Assembly: GCA_903914045.1 (NCBI GenBank)
Contig: CAIWNO010000374.1
Coordinates: 1 to 18,843 of the forward strand
DNA from: an uncultured bacterium
Lineage (GTDB): Bacteria > Planctomycetota > Phycisphaerae > Phycisphaerales > SM1A02
Direction: 5' to 3'
DNA length: 18,843 nt
This document shows, piece by piece, positions 1-6,765 of this stretch. The position numbers were made by a program, and so were the translations under genes. Within the stretch, counting starts at the first letter, position 1. Each line of letters starts with the position of its first letter. The notes under the pieces are model-generated. The model did not search any database. It was not told the DNA's origin and worked only from the letters and a program-made list of their open reading frames with translations.

Positions 1-954
1 TTAATTTTGTTGAATGCGCGGATCGATCCATGCGTACAACATGTCCACGGATAAATTCAACAGCGCGACGACCAGTCCGTACGTCAAGGTGATACCCATG
101 ACCAACGTAATGTCCTTGCCCAATACGGCGTCCACAAAATGTCGACCAAGACCAGGAACCGCGAACACTTTTTCCACAACAAATGAACCCGTTAGCGCCA
201 CTGCCGTCGCGGGACCTAACCAACTCAGCACGGGCAAAAACGCGTTCTTTAAAACATGTCGCACCGCCACTTGCCCACGCGACAATCCCTTGGCCCGCGC
301 GGTGCGCGCATATTCGGCGCTCATTTGCTCGATCATTCCCACACGAACCAGGCGTGCGATCACCGCCGCGAATGGCATGGATAATGCGATCGCTGGCAAC
401 ACAATGTTGGAAACTCTGCCCCAGCCGCCCACTGGAAACCATCCCAACTTCGCCGAGAAAATAAGAAGCAGCAACGCGCCGATCACAAAACTTGGAACGC
501 TCACGCCAACCATGGCGAACATTTGTCCTGTCGAGTCCACAACTCCACCCGGACGCAACCCGCTCAACACGCCGGCGGTCAATCCAATCATCAACGCAAG
601 CAACATGGCCGCGCATCCAAGCGTTACGCTCACTGGAAGCGCGTCGCGTAAAATTTCATTCACCGTCCAATCGGGCTGACGCAAACTTGGACCAAGATCA
701 AATGGTCGCGGCGCGTTTCCCAACACCCAACTCACGCCGCTGGCCTTGCCCAAGTATTCAAAATAAAAAGCCACCGGGTCGTCCAAACGATATTGCTTCT
801 TCATGGCCTCAACAACTTCCGGTGGCGGACGTCGTCCCTCTGGATTATCCAGCGGGTTGCCCGGTATCAACCACGCCAACGCAAAGGTGATGGTGTACAT
901 CGCCAAAAGTAGCGGAGGAATGAGCGCAAGTCTGCGCAAGAACAAGGACAACAT
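1..954 (-). CDS. Dipeptide/oligopeptide-type ABC transporter permease (DppB/OppB family)
   Basis: This is an inner-membrane permease of a peptide/nickel-type ABC importer, which would pair with a DppC-like permease, ATPases and a solute-binding protein. The protein of about 317 aa has the family architecture: an N-terminal membrane segment (residues 8-30) ending in the IPGNP motif, a periplasmic stretch, then about five further hydrophobic segments. The cytoplasmic EAA loop (about residues 212-236, EYARTARAKGLSRGQV) is the docking site for the ATPase. The C-terminus YAWIDPRI is typical of DppB. The frame stays open to a TTG at 960, but the ATG at 954 begins the family-like MLSLFLRRL and is preferred. 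No good Shine-Dalgarno site is visible. The stop lies at the window edge, so the expected downstream partners (DppC, ATPases) would be outside. Substrate is unknown; the family also includes nickel and glutathione importers. Confidence 0.93.
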   Translation of the reverse strand: MLSLFLRRLALIPPLLLAMYTITFALAWLIPGNPLDNPEGRRPPPEVVEAMKKQYRLDDPVAFYFEYLGKASGVSWVLGNAPRPFDLGPSLRQPDWTVNEILRDALPVSVTLGCAAMLLALMIGLTAGVLSGLRPGGVVDSTGQMFAMVGVSVPSFVIGALLLLIFSAKLGWFPVGGWGRVSNIVLPAIALSMPFAAVIARLVRVGMIEQMSAEYARTARAKGLSRGQVAVRHVLKNAFLPVLSWLGPATAVALTGSFVVEKVFAVPGLGRHFVDAVLGKDITLVMGITLTYGLVVALLNLSVDMLYAWIDPRIQQN

Positions 955-1000
955 GATCAAGCGCGATGCTAGTCAAAGGAACACTACACTGAAGGCACGT

Positions 1001-1717
1001 ATGGTTTCGTCACCCACAAAAAGAATTTTTGGCATGCGCGGCGCGTTGGCGCTGGGCGCACTGGCTAGTTGCGTGCTGGCGCTGACCGGCTGCAACACCA
1101 TGAGTGGTCCCGCGGTAATTGAAATTGATTCCACAAACTATTCCAAGGCATTTGAAGCATGTATTGAGGCAAGCCGCAGCGCTGGCATGCCGCCGCAAGC
1201 CGCCGACCGCACCACGGGCATTATTGAAACCGAGCCGCGCACGATTGGAAGTTGGGTTGAACCCTGGCGATTTGATTCCACCGGCGCCATGCAAAAAGCC
1301 GAGAACACCGCGCAGTTTCAGCGACGTCGCGTTCGATTTGTCTTCACGCCCAAAGACTGGCAACCTGAATCCATCGAGGCCATAGCCACCATGACTGGAC
1401 CCGCGGCGTCTGGCTCAGTGGACGACCTGAAGCGCTTTGATTTAGAAACGTACAAAGGCCCGATTGAAATTCGCGCGCGCGTTTTTGTGGAGCGTAATTT
1501 CACCGACGGCATGCGCATCAACACGTGGAGCGCCATGTTGACTAGCCAAACGCAAACACCAACGCCCGGTGTTACCGACGGCACCACGCGCGCGCAAACA
1601 ACATGGACACCCGTGGGCCGCGACGAAGCGTCCGAGCGCACCATCATGGCGGAAATTCAAAACATGATTGATCAGCCCGCTATTTCAAGCCAGACAACCG
1701 ACGCACCGTCATCATAA
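1001..1717 (+). CDS. Putative lipoprotein of unknown function
   Basis: This is a predicted exported lipoprotein of 238 aa that I do not recognise as a named family. The N-terminus has a positively charged stretch (K7, R8, R13), a hydrophobic core (ALALGALASCVLAL) and a lipobox L28-T29-G30-C31, so C31 should be lipidated after signal peptidase II cleavage. The mature protein is mixed polar with no membrane segment. The ATG at 1001 is chosen because a GAAGG ribosome site (991-995) lies 5 nt upstream and gives a proper signal peptide; the frame is open further upstream but overlaps the divergent permease gene. It is transcribed away from the Dpp-type permease across a gap of about 46 bp. Its last 38 bp overlap the 3' end of the convergent ABC-2 permease gene. 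Function could be an envelope assembly or stress protein; this is a guess. Confidence 0.8.
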   Translation: MVSSPTKRIFGMRGALALGALASCVLALTGCNTMSGPAVIEIDSTNYSKAFEACIEASRSAGMPPQAADRTTGIIETEPRTIGSWVEPWRFDSTGAMQKAENTAQFQRRRVRFVFTPKDWQPESIEAIATMTGPAASGSVDDLKRFDLETYKGPIEIRARVFVERNFTDGMRINTWSAMLTSQTQTPTPGVTDGTTRAQTTWTPVGRDEASERTIMAEIQNMIDQPAISSQTTDAPSS

Positions 1718-3512
1718 ATGAGCGCTTTATTGCGGCGTGCATTCCAATGGTGACTCCCACATACAACGCCATACTGAGCGTTGCTCCCAACAGAAACGAC
1801 GCGGTCAGACCAGATTGAATTTCCAAGCTTGCGGAAATAGTGTCCATTGGCGCCACCGTGGCCAAGACCAAATTCAGCGGACTTAAGCAGGAAATGGCGG
1901 GGCCAAACAGTGGCAAGCTGCCTCCGCTAGCCGCGCCGCACAAACCAATCGTTGTCATAATGGCCGCAATAATTCCAATCGCGCCAACCGTGCTTCCAAT
2001 CACGCCTTTGGATTTAATGCTCCAACTTAATCCTGTCATAACCACAAACGCCAGGAACGCGGTCAACACAAATGGAAATACGCCCGCCGCAATTGGCAAG
2101 ACAACTGGCACATCCATTTTGCTGGTGCCAACAAGTTCGGGCGTGCTCACGCCGCCTACACCAAGTCCGTTGCTGAACACATACAACGCACCCAACAACA
2201 ATGTGATTGATGGCACCGCAATGACTGGCCACAACACAGTGATTAAACCGCGCAACTTGCCAGACAAATATTCGCCCGGCTGAATTGGCGTGGTCAACAA
2301 TAAATCAAGCGAGCCATCTTCACGCTCGCGACTGACCGCCGTCGCGCTAACGCCCACCGCCAGAAGAACGGCCAACAGCACTTCGCTCATGACCACTGCG
2401 GCAAGAACAATTCGAAGCACCGACGTGTTCATGGCGCCGCCGCGATGCAAGCCTAGAAGTCCCGCGGCTAGAACACATCCACACAACAGAAATCCCCAAC
2501 GCAAGAAGCGCGCCACCGGTGTTGACAAGCGAAGATTCACTTCGCGCCACGCAATTGGATTTCGCCAAACATGCCGTGAATAATGCTTATTTTTAGCATT
2601 CAGCCGGCGCGACACATTGGACCACCACGTGTTACCCGCTTCCGTGCGGCTGCCAATCAAGCGCACGCGTACTGTGGCATACAGAACCAAACCAAGTGAA
2701 ACAACTATTGCAAGATAGGTTTGCGCGCGTAGTGGATCGCCAAACCACAAGCGCCGTAACGCACTGGCGTCATTCAATCCAAACTCTTGCGCTCGATAGC
2801 GATTGGTCAACAGCACGCTTTCCAAAGTGAGAAACGGATTCAGCGGAGTCCACGCCGTGGTCCATGACTCGTTTAATCCAACAGCGATGGGATTGCGCGC
2901 GACACGGTCAAGCGCCGCCGTCGCGGCTAAATAGAGAACCACCACAATATAAAATATAAAAATACTGCGCTTGCCCGCGTTGCGAAAAACGCTCAAGGCA
3001 ATGGCGGTGGCGCCCATGACCAACGCCACCACAAATGAAATTTGCAAACTTGCCACAACGCTGCTTCCACGCACTCCACCAAAAATTTGCGTCATGATAA
3101 ATAGCGGAAAGGTGGCCAGCAGCAACGCCGCCACAAAAAATAATCGCCCACATACATTTCCTACAATAATTTGCGCACTGGAAAGTGGCGTGGTCAACAA
3201 AATTTCCCATGTCTTGGGGTTGCTCTCTTGCGCAATCGCGCCCGCCATAAAAATGGGCGTCAACAAGCAAATTGCAGCCACTTGTCCAAAGCTCATCAGC
3301 GTGAAGGCGTTGGCGCCGCGTTGCGCCAAATCTTTCAGGCTGCCACTTGGCCCAAGCAACGAGAAAAAAACCAGCACCATTAAACCACCCAAATACCCCG
3401 AGCGAATCAGCAAATGCCTGGTGCGGTTGCTGCCACCTTTGACAATGCGCAGGGCCACGGCGTTGTTGGGTCCAAGGGCCAAGAACCAGTTGAGAAGGCG
3501 CGGCACGCTCAC
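1680..3512 (-). CDS. ABC-2 type transporter permease, internally duplicated
   Basis: This is a 610-aa polytopic inner-membrane protein of the ABC-2 permease superfamily, typically the membrane part of an exporter. The sequence looks like two half-permeases in tandem. Each half has a cytoplasmic motif followed by a run of hydrophobic helices: SNPKTWEILLTTPLSSAQIIVG near residues 95-116 and EREDGSLDLLLTTPIQPGEYL near 395-415. These match the common [E]-x-G-[ST]-x-[ED]-x-LL-x-[AT]-P-[LI] signature of ABC-2 permeases. About twelve hydrophobic segments are visible. The start is a GTG at 3510-3512 (MSVPRLL...), with a second GTG two codons later; no strong Shine-Dalgarno site is present. No ATPase gene is adjacent on either side in this window, so the partner ATPase must be encoded elsewhere. 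The 3' end overlaps the convergent lipoprotein gene. Substrate cannot be deduced. Confidence 0.88.
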   Translation of the reverse strand: MSVPRLLNWFLALGPNNAVALRIVKGGSNRTRHLLIRSGYLGGLMVLVFFSLLGPSGSLKDLAQRGANAFTLMSFGQVAAICLLTPIFMAGAIAQESNPKTWEILLTTPLSSAQIIVGNVCGRLFFVAALLLATFPLFIMTQIFGGVRGSSVVASLQISFVVALVMGATAIALSVFRNAGKRSIFIFYIVVVLYLAATAALDRVARNPIAVGLNESWTTAWTPLNPFLTLESVLLTNRYRAQEFGLNDASALRRLWFGDPLRAQTYLAIVVSLGLVLYATVRVRLIGSRTEAGNTWWSNVSRRLNAKNKHYSRHVWRNPIAWREVNLRLSTPVARFLRWGFLLCGCVLAAGLLGLHRGGAMNTSVLRIVLAAVVMSEVLLAVLLAVGVSATAVSREREDGSLDLLLTTPIQPGEYLSGKLRGLITVLWPVIAVPSITLLLGALYVFSNGLGVGGVSTPELVGTSKMDVPVVLPIAAGVFPFVLTAFLAFVVMTGLSWSIKSKGVIGSTVGAIGIIAAIMTTIGLCGAASGGSLPLFGPAISCLSPLNLVLATVAPMDTISASLEIQSGLTASFLLGATLSMALYVGVTIGMHAAIKRSFMMTVRRLSGLK

Positions 3513-3541
3513 AGTCTAAGGGTTCGGAGGCGTTCAACCTG

Positions 3542-3570
3542 TTGACCCTGAACACAATTCAAACCATAAT
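3542..3570 (+). promoter_or_regulatory. Predicted sigma-70-type promoter of rny
   Basis: A -35 element TTGACC (3542-3547) and a -10 element CATAAT (3565-3570) are separated by exactly 17 bp. Each matches the consensus at five of six positions. It points toward rny, with a predicted transcription start near 3576-3578. It lies just upstream of the divergent ABC-2 permease start at 3512. It is the best promoter match I found in this window. Confidence 0.6.
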
Positions 3571-3611
3571 GGAATCTTAAACCAATCGGACTAACACGAT
3601 TGGATTCCAAT
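3570..3611 (+). promoter_or_regulatory. Nested inverted repeats with competing pairings, 5' end of the rny leader
   Basis: CCAATCG (3582-3588) and CGATTGG (3597-3603) form a perfect 7-bp stem with an 8-nt loop. An outer TGGAAT (3570-3575) pairs with ATTCCA (3604-3609), extending the symmetry with a one-sided bulge. The ATTGG at 3599-3603 can alternatively pair with CCAAT at 3607-3611 across a 3-nt loop. The inner stem would therefore lie within the first roughly 30 nt of an mRNA starting near 3577. It may be a 5' protective hairpin, a switch between two structures, or a DNA operator; which of these is unknown. Confidence 0.5.
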
Positions 3612-3638
3612 TTCCACGGACCAAGCGCCGGATGGCTT

Positions 3639-3685
3639 TGACCGATTCGAATCACTTCACTGCCACTGTGGTCACTCATCGGTCA
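3639..3685. repeat. Inverted repeat and palindrome in the rny leader
   Basis: TGACCGAT (3639-3646) and ATCGGTCA (3678-3685) are perfect 8-bp inverted copies separated by 31 bp. The left arm overlaps a perfect 10-bp palindrome GATTCGAATC (3644-3653). The interval also holds CCAC-T-GTGG (3663-3671) and a GGTCAC direct repeat (3670-3675 and 3681-3686). This density of symmetry is above what the coding regions show and suggests a structured leader RNA or protein-binding site. Confidence 0.4.
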
Positions 3686-3735
3686 CAAGCGTTTCGCCGC
3701 GGCGAGCATTGCGCATCGCCAGTCTGGTTTTACAC

Positions 3736-3743
3736 AAAGGAGG
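3736..3743 (+). promoter_or_regulatory. Strong Shine-Dalgarno site of rny
   Basis: AAAGGAGG lies 4 nt before the ATG at 3748 and is the clearest ribosome binding site in the window. It decides the start codon against the longer open frame beginning at 3709 and the ATG at 3760. Confidence 0.8.
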
Positions 3744-3747
3744 CGCC

Positions 3748-5364
3748 ATGCCTTCACCGATGATTTTATCGCCGCAACTTGCCGCGGCTTCCGTCACTGA
3801 GTCCGCTTTCAATCCCACATCGCTTGTTGCCATTGGCATTGTTGTTGTGTCTGGCGTGGTGGTGATTTTCATGTGGGCGCTTGCCGCGCGCAAATTGCAA
3901 CGCATGGCCCGTGAAGGCGCGCAACTTGTAGAGAAGGCGCGCATAGAAGGCACGGCCAAGGCAAGCGCGTTGGAACTTGAAGCTGAGCGGCGCGTCGCGG
4001 ACCGCCGCGCTACCGCCGACAAACAAATCGCGCAATCGCTGGCCGAGACCAAGGACACGCAAGAGCGCGTAAGCCGACGCGAAATTTCCGTGGAGAAGCG
4101 CTCGGAGCAACTTGAGCAGCGCGAGGGCACACTTGAAAAACGCGCTCAATCCTTGCAGGAAACAGAGGCAAAACAAAAGTTAGTGTTGGAGGAAAACCAG
4201 CGCACGCTTGAGCAAACCCGTCAGCGCCTGGCTGAAGTCAGTGGCCTGACGCAAGAGCAAGCGCGCGAGCAATTCATGCAGGAAGTGCGCGATCTGAGTC
4301 AGCGCGACGCCGCGCAGTTGCAGCACAAGATCATCGAGCAAGCGGAGTTGAAGGCGCGCGAGAATGCGCGCGAGATCACGCTGATGGCCATGCAACGCTA
4401 CGGCGGCGAGTCCGCCACGGACGCCACGGTTCGCTCCGTGAAAATTCCATCGGATGATCTGAAGGGTCGCATCATTGGCCGTGAAGGCCGCAACATTCGC
4501 ACGTTTGAGCGCGCCACCGGTGTTGATGTTCTGATTGACGACACGCCAGGCGTGATCGCCATTAGTTGCTTTGACCGCGTGCGCCAAGCCGTGGCAGTTG
4601 AAGCGCTGCAGCGACTTGTTGCCGATGGCCGCGTGCATCCGGCGCGCATTGAGGAAGTGGTCGAGCAATCGCGCCACGATATTCAGGAGCGCATGATGAA
4701 AGCCGGCAACGACGCCGCTGTGGAGGCCGGCGTGCCCGGGCTGCATGTGAAGATGATTGAAATGATGGGGCGGCTTCACTATCGAACCAGCTATGGACAA
4801 AATGTTTTGCGCCACTCCATTGAAGTTGCGTTCCTGAGCCAGCTTATTGCCGATCAACTTGGCCTTGATGGAACCGTGGCGCGGCGCGCTGGCTTCTTGC
4901 ATGACATTGGCAAAGCCATGGACCACGAAATTGAAGGCGGACACCCTGCAATTGGCCTGGATTTTGCCAAGCGCCATGGCGAAAAAAGCGAGGCCGTGCT
5001 CAACGCCATCGGTGGTCATCACAACGATATTCCAACCTCAACTCCGTACACGCCAATCGTCTCCACGGCCGACGCGCTTAGTGGCGCGCGTCCAGGCGCG
5101 CGGCGCGAAAGTATGGAGCACTACGTCAAGCGCCTGGAGCAACTTGAGCACATTGCAAAATTGCAGCAAGGCGTGTCCGAGGCCTACGCCATTCAAGCTG
5201 GCCGCGAAGTGCGCGTGATTGTGGACGCCAAAAAATCCGACGACACGCGCTGCTTTGTCATCGCGCAAGAAATCGCCAAACAAGTTGAGGCGGAAATGAC
5301 ATTCCCCGGCGAGATCAAGGTCACGGTTCTGCGTGAGCATCGCTCAGAGGCGATTGCGCACTGA
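3748..5364 (+). CDS. rny: Ribonuclease Y
   Basis: RNase Y is a membrane-anchored endoribonuclease that initiates mRNA decay and processing, cutting single-stranded, often AU-rich sites. This 538-aa protein has the full family layout. A single N-terminal membrane helix spans roughly residues 28-52. A long charged coiled coil (about 53-210) is rich in Glu, Gln, Arg and Ala. A KH RNA-binding domain (about 230-290) carries the GxxG loop GREG at 244-247. An HD hydrolase domain (about 345-450) has metal ligands H356 and H385-D386 in the context FLHDIGKAMDHE. The C-terminus carries the family hallmark GVSEAYAIQAGREVRVIV. Length is close to the usual 510-530 aa. It is monocistronic: its own promoter and structured leader lie upstream, and it converges on the DUF1634 gene 21 bp downstream. 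The leader symmetry raises the possibility of autoregulation, which is inference. Confidence 0.98.
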   Translation: MPSPMILSPQLAAASVTESAFNPTSLVAIGIVVVSGVVVIFMWALAARKLQRMAREGAQLVEKARIEGTAKASALELEAERRVADRRATADKQIAQSLAETKDTQERVSRREISVEKRSEQLEQREGTLEKRAQSLQETEAKQKLVLEENQRTLEQTRQRLAEVSGLTQEQAREQFMQEVRDLSQRDAAQLQHKIIEQAELKARENAREITLMAMQRYGGESATDATVRSVKIPSDDLKGRIIGREGRNIRTFERATGVDVLIDDTPGVIAISCFDRVRQAVAVEALQRLVADGRVHPARIEEVVEQSRHDIQERMMKAGNDAAVEAGVPGLHVKMIEMMGRLHYRTSYGQNVLRHSIEVAFLSQLIADQLGLDGTVARRAGFLHDIGKAMDHEIEGGHPAIGLDFAKRHGEKSEAVLNAIGGHHNDIPTSTPYTPIVSTADALSGARPGARRESMEHYVKRLEQLEHIAKLQQGVSEAYAIQAGREVRVIVDAKKSDDTRCFVIAQEIAKQVEAEMTFPGEIKVTVLREHRSEAIAH

Positions 5365-5385
5365 CACAAGCGCAACTGATTTATT

Positions 5386-5790
5386 TTATGTAATCCACAA
5401 GCCCAGCAACATGATTGCGATCAGCATGATCGCAATGGCAACATGAAGCCAATTACGTTGCAGCAAAAATCCGGCGCCAACAACCAGTGTGCGCAGGAAA
5501 GGCATGGCTATACCGCACACAATTCCAAGCATCATCAACGCCGCCGCATCGCCGCCGCCAATGGCGCGTGTGAAATCCGCCAGTGAATGCCAGGTGGAGA
5601 CTGCGCTGCGAAGCCGCTCGTGAGACAAGCCGCGCGACCACGCCAAACCCTGCCCCACGCAGATCAATGTGATGGATGTAATGACGATCGCCCACAGTGA
5701 CCAGCGCTGGATTCGGCGTAAAAACAGCTGCAATTGACGAGATCGCAAATACTCGGCCTCATCCATTAAATTGTGGAACTCATCGGTCAT
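5386..5790 (-). CDS. DUF1634 family membrane protein
   Basis: This is a small inner-membrane protein of 134 aa (MTDEFHNLMDEAEYLRSRQ...). Three hydrophobic helices are visible, at about residues 30-52, 77-103 and 109-131. The pattern, including a first helix ending in xGxG and the region after ALMMLGIVCGIAMPFLR, resembles DUF1634 proteins, which are usually encoded beside TauE/SafE (formerly DUF81) transporters. That is exactly the neighbour here. The start ATG at 5788-5790 overlaps the upstream stop as ATGA (5787-5790), so translation is probably coupled. A longer in-frame reading upstream to 5898 runs inside the TauE gene and lacks family character. It may be an accessory subunit of the transporter; biochemical function is unknown. 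Confidence 0.82.
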   Translation of the reverse strand: MTDEFHNLMDEAEYLRSRQLQLFLRRIQRWSLWAIVITSITLICVGQGLAWSRGLSHERLRSAVSTWHSLADFTRAIGGGDAAALMMLGIVCGIAMPFLRTLVVGAGFLLQRNWLHVAIAIMLIAIMLLGLWIT

Positions 5791-6701
5791 GTCAATAACG
5801 CCTTGCCGCCCTTGAGCATCATTTGAAGACCCACAAGCAAGAGCACCACAAGAAAAATTTTCTTCAGGGTGGACACATGAATCTTTGGAACCAACCACGA
5901 TCCAAACATGGCGCCTGGAACAATTCCAATCAGCACAGGTCCGGCGATTGTTGGGTCCACCATTCCATCACGCAAGTACACCATGACGCCGGATGCGGCG
6001 GTAATGCCAATCATAAAATTACTCGTGATGGTGCTCACGCGAAACGGCATGCGCATGCAACTATCCATGGCCAACACTTTGTATGCGCCTGAGCCAATGC
6101 CCAACATGCCGCTTAACAAACCCGCGATCGTCATCACGCCTAAACCTAAGGGAACCTTTTGCACGTGGTACACGCGAATGCCTTCTTTGGTTTCCTCAAT
6201 GCCGTCCAATTGCAACACGCGCCCCCACCATGTTTGCGGCAACACTGCTGCGGCGTCGCTTACCCCGCGCCACGACAACGCCGCCGTCATCAGCAAGCTC
6301 ACTCCAAACAACATGGTCAACATATCTGCTGGCGCAATGGTGGCCAGCATGGCGCCCGCGATCGCGCCTAGGCCCGCGACCACTTCCAAAGTCACTCCCA
6401 CGCGATAATTACTCATGGAATCGCGGCCGCGAACAAGCGCCGCCGCGCCGCTGGTGGTGACCACGGCCACCAAACTTGCGGCAATGGCGGTCTTTACATC
6501 CACACCTAAAACTGAAACCAAAACTGGAATTAAAATCACGCCGCCGCCAAGACCCAGCATGGCTCCAAAGCAGCCGCTCACAATGCTCACCGCGATAATG
6601 ATGAAGTCAAACAGAACTGGATTGGTTGCCTGCACAATTGATGTTGTATCAAATATCGCCGCGGCAATGTCTGGCGAAGAATTCTGCCCGTTGCAAAACA
6701 T
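5787..6701 (-). CDS. Sulfite exporter TauE/SafE family protein
   Basis: This polytopic inner-membrane transporter of 304 aa belongs to the TauE/SafE (formerly DUF81) family, which moves sulfite, sulfoacetate or other organic anions. The family's internal repeat is visible. The first half has SGCFGAMLGLGGGVILIPVL (about residues 42-61) and the second half has LLSGMLGIGSGAYKVLAM (about 194-212), both the glycine-rich signature. Seven to eight hydrophobic helices cover residues 30-300. The ATG at 6699-6701 is the first good start; the first 28 residues are polar and unlike the family, so a GTG near 6635 (before QATNPVLFDF) is a possible alternative. It ends with TGA overlapping the DUF1634 start, forming a two-gene operon. 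It is divergent from the DUF4139 gene across 64 bp. Substrate cannot be told from sequence. Confidence 0.9.
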   Translation of the reverse strand: MFCNGQNSSPDIAAAIFDTTSIVQATNPVLFDFIIIAVSIVSGCFGAMLGLGGGVILIPVLVSVLGVDVKTAIAASLVAVVTTSGAAALVRGRDSMSNYRVGVTLEVVAGLGAIAGAMLATIAPADMLTMLFGVSLLMTAALSWRGVSDAAAVLPQTWWGRVLQLDGIEETKEGIRVYHVQKVPLGLGVMTIAGLLSGMLGIGSGAYKVLAMDSCMRMPFRVSTITSNFMIGITAASGVMVYLRDGMVDPTIAGPVLIGIVPGAMFGSWLVPKIHVSTLKKIFLVVLLLVGLQMMLKGGKALLT

Positions 6702-6765
6702 CTGTCATACATTTCACGCCGCGGCGGCAAGAAAAATCTATTACGCGCGCGGGTAGACTGTCGAC

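Noticed and set aside
4180..5022. 280-codon minus-strand open frame opposite rny
   Set aside because: It lies entirely antisense to the KH and HD domains of RNase Y, has unlikely composition (His/Asn/Ala-rich) and no family match. Long antisense frames are expected from the codon bias here.
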